In this document: positions 23,648 through 34,752 of the stretch, in pieces
How positions within the stretch are numbered: position 1 is the stretch's first letter
How the letters are laid out: each line of letters starts with the position of its first letter
Assembly (NCBI RefSeq): GCF_008086045.1
Contig: NZ_VSEY01000004.1
Coordinates: 248,001 to 312,000, forward strand
From: Nonomuraea sp. PA05
GTDB taxonomy: Bacteria > Actinomycetota > Actinomycetes > Streptosporangiales > Streptosporangiaceae
Direction of reading: 5' to 3'
DNA: 64,000 bases
Translations under genes and position numbers: made by a program
The notes under the pieces: model-generated
Database searches by the model: none
Told to the model about the DNA's origin: nothing
The model's input: the letters and a program-made list of their open reading frames with translations, nothing else

Positions 23648-24913
23648 ATGGACACAGTGATCGTCCTGTTCAACAGGGACCTGCGCGTGCACGACCACCC
23701 GGCGCTGGTGGCCGCCTGCCGCCGCGCCCGCGCCGTGATCCCGCTGTTCGTGCTGGACGAGACCATCCCGGCCGGCAACCGCCGCGGCTTCCTGCTGCAA
23801 TGCCTGGCCGACCTGCGGGCCGGCCTGCGGGCGCGCGGCGGAGACCTGATCGTCCGGCACGGCGACGTGGTGACGGAGACCATGAGACTGGCCCGCCGGA
23901 CCGGCGCCGAGGCGGTCTTCGCCAGCGCCGACGTCACCGCTCTGGCCAGGCGCAGGCAGGACCGGCTGGCCGGCGAGGCGATCGCCTGCGAGTTCTTCCC
24001 CGGCGTCACGGTGGTGCCGCCCGGCACGCTGAAACCGTCCGGCGGCGGCGATCACTACCGGGTCTTCACCCCGTTCTGGCGCGCCTGGACCAGGCACGAG
24101 CACCGCCGCCTGCTCGCACCGCCCCGCCACGTGCCCACTCCCCCGGACCTCGACGCCGGACGCCTGCCGGACCCTCCGGCGCCCGGCCCCATGCCCGGCG
24201 GCGAGCAGGCCGCCCGCGACCGCGCCCACCAGTGGATCCGCCGCTCCCTGGCGGGCTACGCCGACGGCCACGACGACCTGGCCGGTGACCGCACCTCGCG
24301 GCTCAGCCCGTACCTGCGCTTCGGCTGCCTGTCACCGCTGGAGCTGACCCGCCTGGCCGCCGGCGGCCAGGAGTTCGTCCGCCAGCTGTGCTGGCGCGAC
24401 TTCTACCACCAGGTCACCTACGCCTTCCCGCGCATCAACCGGGCCGACTACCGGCCCCGCGGCCGCCGCTGGCGCGAGGAGGAGGACGCTCTGCAGGCCT
24501 GGCGCGCGGGCATGACCGGCCTGCCCATCGTGGACGCCGGCATGCGCCAGCTCCTCGCCGAGGGCTGGATGCACAACCGGGCCCGCCTCATCGTCGCGTC
24601 CTACCTGGTCAGGGTGCTCGGCATCGACTGGCGGGCCGGGGCGCGGCACTTCTTCGAGCACCTGCTCGACGGCGACGTGGCCAACAACTGCGGGAACTGG
24701 CAGTGGGTCGCGGGGACGGGGAACGACACGCGTCCCAACCGGGGGTTCAATCCGCTGCGTCAGGCGCAGCGGTTCGATCCCGAGGGTAAGTACGTGCGGC
24801 GTTACGTACCTGAGCTTGTGGACGTGCCTGCCGCGCAGGTCCACCGGCCTTGGCGGCTGACAGCGCGGCCCAGCGGATACCCGCTGCCGATCATTGAACC
24901 ACCGCCGGGCTGA
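23648..24913 (+). CDS. phr: Cryptochrome/photolyase family DNA photolyase, class I type
   Basis: 421 aa from ATG 23648. N-terminal antenna-binding Rossmann part: IVLFNRDLRVHDHPALV, FVLDETI. C-terminal FAD region: RTSRLSPYLRFGCLSP, FVRQLCWRDFYHQV, and the catalytic-site stretch GDVANNCGNWQWVAGTGND-T, then RPNRGFNPLRQA and KYVRRYVPEL. Repairs cyclobutane pyrimidine dimers with blue light. Divergent from the carotenoid operon and carrying the same promoter as crtE, so it belongs to the same photoprotection response. Confidence 0.95.
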   Translation: MDTVIVLFNRDLRVHDHPALVAACRRARAVIPLFVLDETIPAGNRRGFLLQCLADLRAGLRARGGDLIVRHGDVVTETMRLARRTGAEAVFASADVTALARRRQDRLAGEAIACEFFPGVTVVPPGTLKPSGGGDHYRVFTPFWRAWTRHEHRRLLAPPRHVPTPPDLDAGRLPDPPAPGPMPGGEQAARDRAHQWIRRSLAGYADGHDDLAGDRTSRLSPYLRFGCLSPLELTRLAAGGQEFVRQLCWRDFYHQVTYAFPRINRADYRPRGRRWREEEDALQAWRAGMTGLPIVDAGMRQLLAEGWMHNRARLIVASYLVRVLGIDWRAGARHFFEHLLDGDVANNCGNWQWVAGTGNDTRPNRGFNPLRQAQRFDPEGKYVRRYVPELVDVPAAQVHRPWRLTARPSGYPLPIIEPPPG

Positions 24914-25068
24914 CCGGCAGCGCGGGAAACGACGCAAGCGCCACGCCCGTCGGCGCAAGCCATAGACCGCCTCGGCATGACCGCTGGTCGTCACTTCTGC
25001 AACCTGAACCCGGCAGCCCTCTCCCCCCGTACGGCGAGGTGACCAACCCCCATACGAGGAGGACTGCG

Positions 25069-26019
25069 ATGTGGCGGCAACGATTACACCAGACCGGCCT
25101 GCGGATCGGCCTGGGCCTGGCCATGGCCGGTCTGCTCACCACACTCGCGCCGGAGCCCCTGCCGGCGCGCCCCGCACAGGCGGGCGTCGGAGCCGCACAG
25201 CTGAGCGTGACGGCCACGCAGCCGAACATGTCCGGCTACGCCCTGACCGGCGGCCGTCCCGGCACCACGGCCCTGCTCCAAGGCCAGGGCCCGGACCCCT
25301 GCGGTGATGGATCCGGCAGGAGTTCCTGCACCCCGCCGCCGTCCCCGCCCGAATTCGAGAAGATCAATAATCCCGTCCTCAGCACACCGCCGAGGAGATT
25401 GCTTCCGGAGGAGATCGAGCAGGCCGGGACGGTCATATACGGCGAAGGACTGAAGGTCCTGGGAGAACATCTCCAGGCGATGCACCCGGCCGCCCGGGGG
25501 AACTTCACCGTCGTCCTCACCGAGGCCCTGGTGGAGACGGAACACTCTCCGGTGCCCCGCTTCATCGCCTTCACCAGCCAAGCGGGCATCCCCCAAGATC
25601 TGAACGCCCGGCTGACCAAGCTGAGTTTCATCATCTACAAGGCGTCCGCGGCACTTCCGAGAAGCGTGGAAGGCCACGCCGAGCGGGCGGCGGCGGGGTT
25701 ACGGCAGAACGTCCCGGCACAGACCAGAGACTTGGGCGGCCGGATCACCAACGTCGTCAGCGCCTTCTCCACCGTTCAGATCTGCTCGCGGGCATGCGCG
25801 GGCAGGCTGAACAAATTCATCGGCGACCCGCGTAAGAACGTTCAGCCGACCACGAACGGAATGATCGCGGGGACGCAGATAGACAAAGAATTCCTGCGCA
25901 AGGCCAGAGGATTCTTCGGCGTCCGGGGACTTGTGGCAACCGCGGTCGCGTCCCAGGCATTCTTCGCGGGCTTCTTCCGGGGCAGGGGCGGCTCGTCCGG
26001 AAGGGTGAGAGGACGATAG
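25069..26019 (+). CDS. Secreted deaminase-fold toxin candidate
   Basis: 316 aa from ATG 25069, behind AGGAGG. N-terminal signal sequence with a hydrophobic core near 12-26 and an Ala-rich exit near 34-40. Next a Pro-rich stretch to about 115. The C-terminal part has deaminase-superfamily marks: RFIAFTSQ strand, HAE at 203-205 in a helix, then a strand ending in Cys239 and Cys243. This resembles the HAE...C-x-C zinc signature of secreted nucleic-acid or protein deaminase toxins, but C-x3-C is unusual. A basic tail with a hydrophobic segment at 287-303 follows. The next gene is a double SUKH protein, the classic immunity partner. Fold inferred by motif only. Confidence 0.6.
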   Translation: MWRQRLHQTGLRIGLGLAMAGLLTTLAPEPLPARPAQAGVGAAQLSVTATQPNMSGYALTGGRPGTTALLQGQGPDPCGDGSGRSSCTPPPSPPEFEKINNPVLSTPPRRLLPEEIEQAGTVIYGEGLKVLGEHLQAMHPAARGNFTVVLTEALVETEHSPVPRFIAFTSQAGIPQDLNARLTKLSFIIYKASAALPRSVEGHAERAAAGLRQNVPAQTRDLGGRITNVVSAFSTVQICSRACAGRLNKFIGDPRKNVQPTTNGMIAGTQIDKEFLRKARGFFGVRGLVATAVASQAFFAGFFRGRGGSSGRVRGR

Positions 26020-26096
26020 GCAAGGAGCTGTCCGGGCTTGCGACGGGCCGTGGCCGCCCGGCCCGTCCTTGACCCCGCCCGGCGCAGGTCCTCAGG

Positions 26097-27182
26097 ATGG
26101 AGCGCATGACCGAGGACGAGCTCGTCGAGGCGATCCGCGCGACCCCTGAGCTCCTGCCTCCCGCGGCAGCCGAGGCGGTCGCGGACGCGGAGCGGGCCAT
26201 CGGGCACCCGCTTCCCCCGCTGCTGCGCCGCCTGTACCTGGAGGTGGCCAACGGCGGCTTCGGCCCCCGGGACGGGATATTGGGGGTGGCCGGCAGCCAG
26301 TACGAGCACCATGGCGAAGTCGCCGACATCGTCGAGATGAATCAGGGCACCCGAGCCGATTGGCCCGGCAGGTTGTGGCTTTTCGACTGGGGTTGCGGAA
26401 TATGGTCCGTCGTGGATTTGCGGGATCCGGCCGGGCCGATGTGGATATGGGATCCGAACATCGATGCGTCCGTTCATCCCGAGCAATCTCCGATGACGCC
26501 GCAGAACCTGACGCTGGCCGAATGGCTCGCCGAATCCGTCAAGGGCAATCTGGAGAAGGCATTCGAAACCTCGGATCTCAGCGCCGTCGCCGAACGCCGG
26601 CGCCGGTTCGACGCGCGTCCCGGCGATCTGGACTACACCCCGCCGCAGCGTCTGGCCGACGACGAGATCGTACGCATGATCTCCCGCATGCCCGGCCTGC
26701 CCCCACCGGCGCCGCAGGCCGCCGTCACCGAGGCGGAACAGGCCCTGGGATTCTCGCTGCCGCCCCTGCTGCGCAGAATCTATCTGGAGGTGGCCAACGG
26801 AGGGATCGGGCCGGGCCGCGGCATCCTTTCGCTGCCCACGGCGGACACCCATCCCTCCGCCGATATCGTCACCTGCCATGAGATCTGGACCTCCGGCCCG
26901 GACGCTTTCGTCCCTCCTGGCCTGGTCTGGCTCTGCCCGTGGGGGTCGGCGATCTGGTCGCTCGTGGACTGCAGTGATCCGGCGGGGATCATGTGGATCT
27001 GGGATCCCATGGGCCCGCACCTCCCGCCGGACCGGCCTGATGAGGGGACGGCGGCCGTAGCGTTGCCGCCGCACCACATGACGCTGGGCGAATGGCTCAC
27101 CGAGTGGCTGGCGGGCTCGTTCACCAAGGATTTCCGGCCCGCCGACCTGCGTGCCGTCGCGACCCGCAGAGCCGCCGCCTGA
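26097..27182 (+). CDS. Tandem SUKH (SMI1/KNR4) domain protein, candidate immunity protein
   Basis: 361 aa, cytoplasmic, no signal peptide. Two copies of the SUKH fold: residues about 6-165 and 188-350. Each has the PLPPLLRRLYLEVANGG-type helix-turn (HPLPPLLRRLYLEVANGG / FSLPPLLRRIYLEVANGG), then a strand-rich core with GCGIWSVVDLRDPAGPMWIW and GSAIWSLVDCSDPAGIMWIW. Clearly an internal duplication. SUKH proteins protect against many polymorphic toxins. The order, secreted deaminase-like gene then SUKH gene 77 bp later on the same strand, is the usual toxin-immunity order. Confidence 0.85.
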   Translation: MERMTEDELVEAIRATPELLPPAAAEAVADAERAIGHPLPPLLRRLYLEVANGGFGPRDGILGVAGSQYEHHGEVADIVEMNQGTRADWPGRLWLFDWGCGIWSVVDLRDPAGPMWIWDPNIDASVHPEQSPMTPQNLTLAEWLAESVKGNLEKAFETSDLSAVAERRRRFDARPGDLDYTPPQRLADDEIVRMISRMPGLPPPAPQAAVTEAEQALGFSLPPLLRRIYLEVANGGIGPGRGILSLPTADTHPSADIVTCHEIWTSGPDAFVPPGLVWLCPWGSAIWSLVDCSDPAGIMWIWDPMGPHLPPDRPDEGTAAVALPPHHMTLGEWLTEWLAGSFTKDFRPADLRAVATRRAAA

Positions 27183-27209
27183 TCGATCGGGACGGCGGCC
27201 GCGGCCTCG

Positions 27210-30200
27210 CTACGGCTCCGGCGTCAGCTCCCTCCGCGCTCCGGCCGCAGCCGCCACCACCGCGTCCCTCTGCTCATCCGTCAGCCGCCCCGCCGCCACG
27301 AACTCCCCCGCCGTCCTGGCGACCGTGGCCACGAACGTCCCGTGGGTCGCGAACGGCGCGTGGTCCCAGACCACGTCGAGGAACGTCAGGCCATCGGTGC
27401 CGGGCGACGGAATCCCGCTGACCGGGACGTCGTACCTGGGCAGCCCGTCGTCGCGTTTCACGTTGGGAACACCGGAGTCGATGCTCCCGAACACGATCTG
27501 CGGCTCCACCCGGCGGAAGTAGGCGGAGTGGGCCTGGGTGTCCCCGACGTACCAGGGGCGCAGGGTGAAGCCGTGCGTCGTGAAGATCGGGTCTCCTGCC
27601 GCGCTGGTGCCGGCCGGTGTGATGGCCGCCCGCGAGTAGTCGCCGTCCCGCTTGAGATGCCGGTAGAGCGACAGCTCCCGGTAGCCGCCGCCGGGGTCGC
27701 CGACGATCGGCATGAGCAGCGGGCCCCACATGACGGACTGCGTGTCCGGCCGGTCGATGGCGCGCTCGATCCGGATGCTGAACGGCATCGAGACGTCGAT
27801 GACGTCCCCGGGGCGCCAGACGCGACGCAGCGTCACGTACGTGCCCGGCTGCGCGGCGCGCATCGGCGTCCTGGTTCCGTTGATCCGCACGGTGTAACCG
27901 TTCCTGGCCCATTCGGGGACCCGCAGCTTGATGTCGAGGCGGCCGCTGCCGTCGACGGTGAGCTTCGTCCTGGCCTCGCGCGGGAAGCTCGTCTCCTGCG
28001 TCACGACGAAGCCCTTGTCCGCCCAGGTCACGGCTGACGGCACGAAGAGGTTGACCCAGAGGGCCGAGCCGTCGGCGGACTTGAAGTAGACGGCTTCCTG
28101 GTACTTGGTGTGGTTCTCCAGCCCCGTTCCGCCGCAGCAGGTGCCGGTGTTGCCGTACGACCTGTTCGCGCCCGGCGTCAGGGGCTGGAAGTAGGTCACC
28201 TGCGGGTTGCTCGTGGTGGCCGTGTCGGCTCGCGATCCGGCGATCTGGTTGAGGACGGCCCGCTCGTAGTAGTCCAGGTAGGCCGGGTCCTGCGTGTGGA
28301 AGAAGAGGTTGCGGGCCAGCTTGGCCACGTTGTAGATGGAGCAGGTCTCCGCGCCGCCCTGGGCGATCGCGTTGGCGATGTTGTCGCGGTTCTGGAACAT
28401 CTCGATGTTGTTGTTGGAGCCGGGGTAGTTTCCGCCGGTTCCCCCGTGCGAGAACATGCGGTGCGGGACGACCATGCCGTAGAAGTTCTCAGCCGCTTGG
28501 AAGTAGTCCTGGCCGCCGCCCTGCTCGAAGATCCGCAGGTAGCCGACGAAGTTGGGGACGTGCTGGTTGACGTGCAGCCGGGCCGGGCGACGCCGGCCGA
28601 GGTCGGCGGGGTTGGTCACCACGAGGATGTCCCGGTTCTCGACGCAGGCGCCGAAGAGGGACTCCCGGTTGTCGAAGAGCCTCGCCGTGTCCAGGTGCCT
28701 GACCTCGCCGGTCAGGGCGTGGATCTCCGGGAACACCTCGTTGGCGCCGCCGTACTCACCGGCGATGTAGGTGTCCCACATGAGGTTGAGGTCGCTGCGC
28801 GTGATGGGTCCCTGGTACTGCGGATGGTTCTTGTCGCCGACGGTCAGGGCGAGGTGCGCCCACTCCGCCATCTTGACGACGACTTCGCGAGCCTTCTCGT
28901 TGCCGGTCAGGTAGAAGGCGTCCAGCAGACCCCGCATGATCTTGTGCTGGGTGTACCAGGGCGCCCAGACGTTCGTGTCGAGGTTGCTGCCGTAGACGGC
29001 GAAGCGGGGCGGCCCGAGCCGGATCACGGCGTCCTCCGGGATGGCCCCGAGATAGCCGGGATGGGTGGGCGCCCATAACGCGCCGCCTCCCTGCGTGACG
29101 GGGACGATTCCGGCGTCGCGGCCGTTGGGCGAGGAGTCGAGCGCGGTCGCCCCGCCTTCCTCGTCGAAGCGGTACCAGGCGATGTTCCCGCCTCCCGTGG
29201 ACCCCGCGGCGGAATCCGTCAGGGACTGGATCTCTTCCGCGCTGAGTGCCCGGTCGAAGATGTGGAACTCGTCGATGGTCGCGTCGAGGAGCGGGTCTCC
29301 GTACTGGGACCGGCCGATCCAGAGGTTGCCGGGGACGCCGAGGCTGGTCGGGTTGAGCGTCATGCCGATGTTCGCCGCCACCGCCGCGCCGTTGACGTAC
29401 AGCGTTCCGACCGAGCCCGAGAGCGTGACGGCGAGATGCGACCACTGCCCGGCCGGCAGGGCGGACGTGCCCGTGATCTGTTGCTCCTGGCCGCTGCCGC
29501 CGACGGTGATGGCGAACCGCGGCGGATTTCCGGACGCGCCGGAGCGGGCGGTCAGGAACATGTTGACCGTGGTGTTCTGACCGAAGTCGAAGACCCTGCT
29601 CCAGCTCTGTGCCGCGGCGAGATTGACCCAGGCGGCGATCGTGAAGTCGGTGAGCTGCGACACCGCTTCCTGGGGAAGCCGCAGATGCTCCGCGCCGCTG
29701 CCGCCGTTGAGGCGCAGTCCCTTGCCGAAGCGTCCCTCGACCCGGCCGATGACGGGCTCCTCGGGCTCGTCCCCGCCGCCGGGAGCGTCCATCCGCGCGG
29801 TGATGGCGGCCTGGCACGCGGCCAGCTCGCCGACCATCCAGTCAAGTTTGTCCTTGAAGACCTGCTGGCCCTGGTCCGCGTAGGCCTGGGCGAGGGCGCT
29901 CAGATAGTGGCCGGCCCAGTGCCCGCTCAGCAGCCCGCCGTTCTCCCAGCCTCCGGGCAGTTGCAGGCCAGGAGGGTTCGGGCGGCCGGCCTGGTCGTTG
30001 AAGAGCATGAGGAAGCGGCGTTCGTCGTACGCCTCCAGGAACGCCTTCATCCGGTCCCGCTTCTCCTGCAACAGGCCGGCGTTCAGGCGCACCTCCCGCA
30101 ACGCGAACGGCCTGACCGCGGTGTTGCTTCCCGCGCCGACGTACGGGATCCCCATCGGCTGCTTGACCCCGGCGGCCGCCGGAAGAGGCTCGGCCGTCGC

Positions 30201-30275
30201 GGCCACCGCCAAGCCGAGGGCTGATGCGCGGACGAATGTGCGGCGGCTCACTCCCGGCTTCTCGGACGCTGTCAT
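27210..30275 (-). CDS. Tat-exported GH127 beta-L-arabinofuranosidase with LamG insert
   Basis: 1021 aa. Tat signal: SRRTFVRASALGLAVAATA. Catalytic GH127 (DUF1680) parts flank an inserted module: opening LREVRLNAGLLQEKRDRM and GHWAGHYLSALA, later IMRGLLDAFYLTGN, and GNTGTCCGGTGLENHTK with Cys713-Cys714 (GH127 uses a zinc-bound Cys nucleophile). Residues about 174-350 form a LamG/concanavalin-like domain (FTIAAWVNL, LYVNGAAVAAN, IDEFHIFDRALSAEEI). Acts on arabinofuranosyl side chains of plant or glycoprotein material outside the cell. Upstream palindrome TGTTAGCGCTAACA suggests LacI-type sugar control. Confidence 0.93.
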   Translation of the reverse strand: MTASEKPGVSRRTFVRASALGLAVAATAEPLPAAAGVKQPMGIPYVGAGSNTAVRPFALREVRLNAGLLQEKRDRMKAFLEAYDERRFLMLFNDQAGRPNPPGLQLPGGWENGGLLSGHWAGHYLSALAQAYADQGQQVFKDKLDWMVGELAACQAAITARMDAPGGGDEPEEPVIGRVEGRFGKGLRLNGGSGAEHLRLPQEAVSQLTDFTIAAWVNLAAAQSWSRVFDFGQNTTVNMFLTARSGASGNPPRFAITVGGSGQEQQITGTSALPAGQWSHLAVTLSGSVGTLYVNGAAVAANIGMTLNPTSLGVPGNLWIGRSQYGDPLLDATIDEFHIFDRALSAEEIQSLTDSAAGSTGGGNIAWYRFDEEGGATALDSSPNGRDAGIVPVTQGGGALWAPTHPGYLGAIPEDAVIRLGPPRFAVYGSNLDTNVWAPWYTQHKIMRGLLDAFYLTGNEKAREVVVKMAEWAHLALTVGDKNHPQYQGPITRSDLNLMWDTYIAGEYGGANEVFPEIHALTGEVRHLDTARLFDNRESLFGACVENRDILVVTNPADLGRRRPARLHVNQHVPNFVGYLRIFEQGGGQDYFQAAENFYGMVVPHRMFSHGGTGGNYPGSNNNIEMFQNRDNIANAIAQGGAETCSIYNVAKLARNLFFHTQDPAYLDYYERAVLNQIAGSRADTATTSNPQVTYFQPLTPGANRSYGNTGTCCGGTGLENHTKYQEAVYFKSADGSALWVNLFVPSAVTWADKGFVVTQETSFPREARTKLTVDGSGRLDIKLRVPEWARNGYTVRINGTRTPMRAAQPGTYVTLRRVWRPGDVIDVSMPFSIRIERAIDRPDTQSVMWGPLLMPIVGDPGGGYRELSLYRHLKRDGDYSRAAITPAGTSAAGDPIFTTHGFTLRPWYVGDTQAHSAYFRRVEPQIVFGSIDSGVPNVKRDDGLPRYDVPVSGIPSPGTDGLTFLDVVWDHAPFATHGTFVATVARTAGEFVAAGRLTDEQRDAVVAAAAGARRELTPEP

Positions 30276-30297
30276 TGCCCGTTTTCCCTTCGACGAG

Positions 30298-30311
30298 TGT
30301 TAGCGCTAACA
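30298..30311. promoter_or_regulatory. LacI-type operator palindrome
   Basis: TGTTAGCGCTAACA is a perfect 14-bp palindrome, the form bound by many LacI/CcpA-type repressors. It sits 22 bp before the GH127 start. No LacI gene is near, so the repressor is elsewhere. Confidence 0.75.
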
Positions 30312-30387
30312 TTCAATGGCGAATTCTCGGTCCCAGGAATGACGAACCGTTACTGAGCTGCGGAGTTCCGCGATGAATCATCCTGAT

Positions 30388-30660
30388 TCAGGGCGAGAGA
30401 ATCCCGTCTGTCGTCCAAAGGGCGGAAATCTGATTTTCCTCCATGTTGTCGACGTCCCGATCGACGGTCAAGTACCCGGACAGCCAGACCCCGCCCCGGC
30501 CGTCGGAGCCGAGCTCCGGCATGGCGCTCAGCCGGAGTCTGCCCGGCTGCCATGACCAGGACCACGAGGACCCGTCCCGGTGCGCCAGCAGCTCCTTCGT
30601 GAACGTGAGGTCGTTGTCGCCTCCGGAGTCAGGCGGATGTCGCGCGGGCCGAGAACCACA
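30388..30660 (-). pseudogene. Protein-coding remnant of unknown origin
   Basis: Minus-strand codons from about 30660 to TGA at 30388 read as a well-balanced protein tail: DNDLTFTKELLAHRDG, SSWSWSWQPGRLRLSAMPEL, GGVWLSGYLTVDRDV, ending SALWTTDGILSP. No RBS or start is visible, and upstream the likely frame is lost (PPIVTQVTPAGSRAH is in another frame). The tail looks like the C-terminus of an exported beta-rich enzyme. The rest of 30312-30798 holds nothing I can support. Confidence 0.4.
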
Positions 30661-30798
30661 TCTTGAGCCGATGCGCGCGGCTCCCCGCGGGCGTCACCTG
30701 GGTGACGATCGGCGGGGCAGCCGGACGAGGCGCTTGTGGCTGCGGGGCCGGGCCGGGGCGAAGCGGGAGCGGCGCCGCACGCGGCCCAGGGGCCGGGC

Positions 30799-32868
<2,070 letters not shown>

Positions 32869-32893
32869 TCGCCCCTTTCCGTGCGGGCGGCCA

Positions 32894-33778
32894 TCAGCGC
32901 CGCCTCAGCCGTACGTCGATCGAGTCGCGCAGCGCGTCCCCGACGAAGTTGAACGCCATGACGATCAGCACCAGGCAGCCACCGACCGGATAGATCAGCC
33001 ACCAGGCGCCTTCGAACAGGTGGCTCACCCCGTCGGAGAGCTGCGTGCCCCACTCGACGTCGGGATAGTTGAGCCCGAACCCGAGGAAGCCCAGCAGCGA
33101 GACCGCGATGATCGCGTCGGCCACCTGGAAGGTGATGTTCACGATCACGACGCCCAGCGCGTTCGGGATCAGGTGCCTGGCGATGATGCGCGGCCTGGTC
33201 GCGCCCATCACGGTCGCGGCGGAGACGAACCCCCGCGAACGCAGGGAGAGCACCTCGGCCCTGACCAGCCGGGCGGGCGCCAGCCAGGAGAACGCCCCCA
33301 GGATCAGGCTGAGCGACAGGACCGAGGAGCTGAACCGGGTGGCGGCGATCAGCACGATGAACAGGAAGGGGATCGACAGCAGCGTGTCCACCACCCGCAT
33401 CATGATCCCGTCCACGACGCCGCCGGCCAGGCCCGCGACGGTGCCGTACAGCGTGCCGAACGCGGTGGCGATGAGCGCCGCGAACAGCCCGATCTGCAGC
33501 GACGCCTGACCGCCCTGCATGATCCGTCCGAGCACGTCGAAGCCCTGCGCGTCGGTGCCGAGCGGGTGCTCGGCGTCCGGCGGCAGCAGGCTGTTCACCG
33601 GATCGACGGCGAGCTGCTCGGTGACGTACAGGTGCGGGCCGACGAAGCAGAACAGCGCGAGCAGGACGATGATGCCCACGCCGGCGACGGCGAGCCGGTT
33701 CTGCGCGAAGGAGCTCAGTGCCAGGCGCCAGCCGCTGGTGGCCCGCTGCGCGGCGGGCTTGGGAACCGTCTCGGTCAT
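32894..33778 (-). CDS. Dipeptide/oligopeptide ABC permease, DppC type
   Basis: 294 aa from ATG 33778, overlapping the DppB-type gene stop by 4 bp (ATGA). Residues near 15-35 match the OppC N-terminal membrane helix (FAQNRLAVAGVGIIVLLALF). The ABC-transporter inner-membrane EAA-type loop is seen around ATVMGATRPRIIARHLIPN, with YPDVEWGTQLSDGV typical of DppC. Five to six helices. Heterodimer with DppB in the cytoplasmic membrane. Confidence 0.93.
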   Translation of the reverse strand: MTETVPKPAAQRATSGWRLALSSFAQNRLAVAGVGIIVLLALFCFVGPHLYVTEQLAVDPVNSLLPPDAEHPLGTDAQGFDVLGRIMQGGQASLQIGLFAALIATAFGTLYGTVAGLAGGVVDGIMMRVVDTLLSIPFLFIVLIAATRFSSSVLSLSLILGAFSWLAPARLVRAEVLSLRSRGFVSAATVMGATRPRIIARHLIPNALGVVIVNITFQVADAIIAVSLLGFLGFGLNYPDVEWGTQLSDGVSHLFEGAWWLIYPVGGCLVLIVMAFNFVGDALRDSIDVRLRRR

Positions 33779-34722
33779 GCGCGCTGCGTCCTCGGGTCGC
33801 TGATGGCCACCAGCAGGTCGGCCAGGAGGTTGCCCAGGACGGTCAGGGTCGCGGCGACCAGTGTGTAGCCGAGCAGAACCGGATAGTCCTGGTTGTTCAG
33901 GGCGTTGAAGAACAGCAGCCCGAGGCCCGGGTAGTTGAAGACCGACTCGACCACGAGGTTGCCCGCGAGCAGCAGGGGGATGGTCATGCCGATCAGCGTC
34001 ACCAGCGGCAGGCAGGCGTTGCGCAGCAGGTGACGGGTCAGCACCAGGCGCATCGACAGTCCTTTCGCCCGCGCCACCCTGATGTAGTCCTGGGCGAGCT
34101 GGTCCAGCGCCGCTGAGCGCTGATATCGGGAGTACAGCGCGACCGTGACGCCGGTCAGCGTCAGCACCGGCAGCAGCATGGCGCGCGGTTCAGTGAAGAT
34201 CACCCAGGTCGAGCTCGACTGCGAGGCCTGCGCGGGCAGGATGCCCAGGCCCAGCGCGAAGACCTGGATCAGCAGCATCGCCAGCAGGAAGACGGGCATC
34301 GAGTAGGCGATGAAGGTGAGCGTGGTCAGCACGTTGTCGCCGAAGCTGTTGCGCTTGACCGCCTGGTAGACGCCCAGCGGCACCGCGACGGCGATCGCGA
34401 GCACCAGGGCCGTGCCGGCCAGCATCGCCGTCCGGCCGGCGTTCTCGGCCAGCAGCGCGTTCACGCTCTGGTTCAGCTTGTAGGAGTAACCGAGGTCACC
34501 CTGCAGCAGCCCGCCCAGGTAGCTGAGGTACTGCACGATCACCGACCGGTCGTAGCCGTGCTCCCGGTCGAAGGCGGCCACCGCTTCCGCACTGGCCTGC
34601 ACGCCGAGGATCGCGCGGCCGGGCGAGCCGGACATGCCGTGCAGCATGATGAAGGTGATCACCGATACGCCCAGGACCACGATGACCGACGTCGCCAGCC
34701 GTCGCAGCACGAACTGGAGCAC
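33775..34722 (-). CDS. Dipeptide/oligopeptide ABC permease, DppB type
   Basis: 315 aa from GTG 34722. Signature N-terminus MLQFVLRRLATSVIVVLGVSV with conserved FIMLHGMSGSP, and the EAA loop DYIRVARAKGLSMRLVLTRH-LLRNA that docks on the ATPase. Six transmembrane helices. Next gene upstream is the substrate-binding protein, 30 bp away. Confidence 0.94.
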   Translation of the reverse strand: MLQFVLRRLATSVIVVLGVSVITFIMLHGMSGSPGRAILGVQASAEAVAAFDREHGYDRSVIVQYLSYLGGLLQGDLGYSYKLNQSVNALLAENAGRTAMLAGTALVLAIAVAVPLGVYQAVKRNSFGDNVLTTLTFIAYSMPVFLLAMLLIQVFALGLGILPAQASQSSSTWVIFTEPRAMLLPVLTLTGVTVALYSRYQRSAALDQLAQDYIRVARAKGLSMRLVLTRHLLRNACLPLVTLIGMTIPLLLAGNLVVESVFNYPGLGLLFFNALNNQDYPVLLGYTLVAATLTVLGNLLADLLVAISDPRTQRA

Positions 34723-34752
34723 GCTGCCCCTCCTTCCTGTCGTTCTGTGGTG

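Noticed and set aside
26780..27127. Minus-strand 115-codon frame opposite the SUKH gene
   Set aside because: Mirror of the SUKH coding strand (same region, antisense); no independent support.
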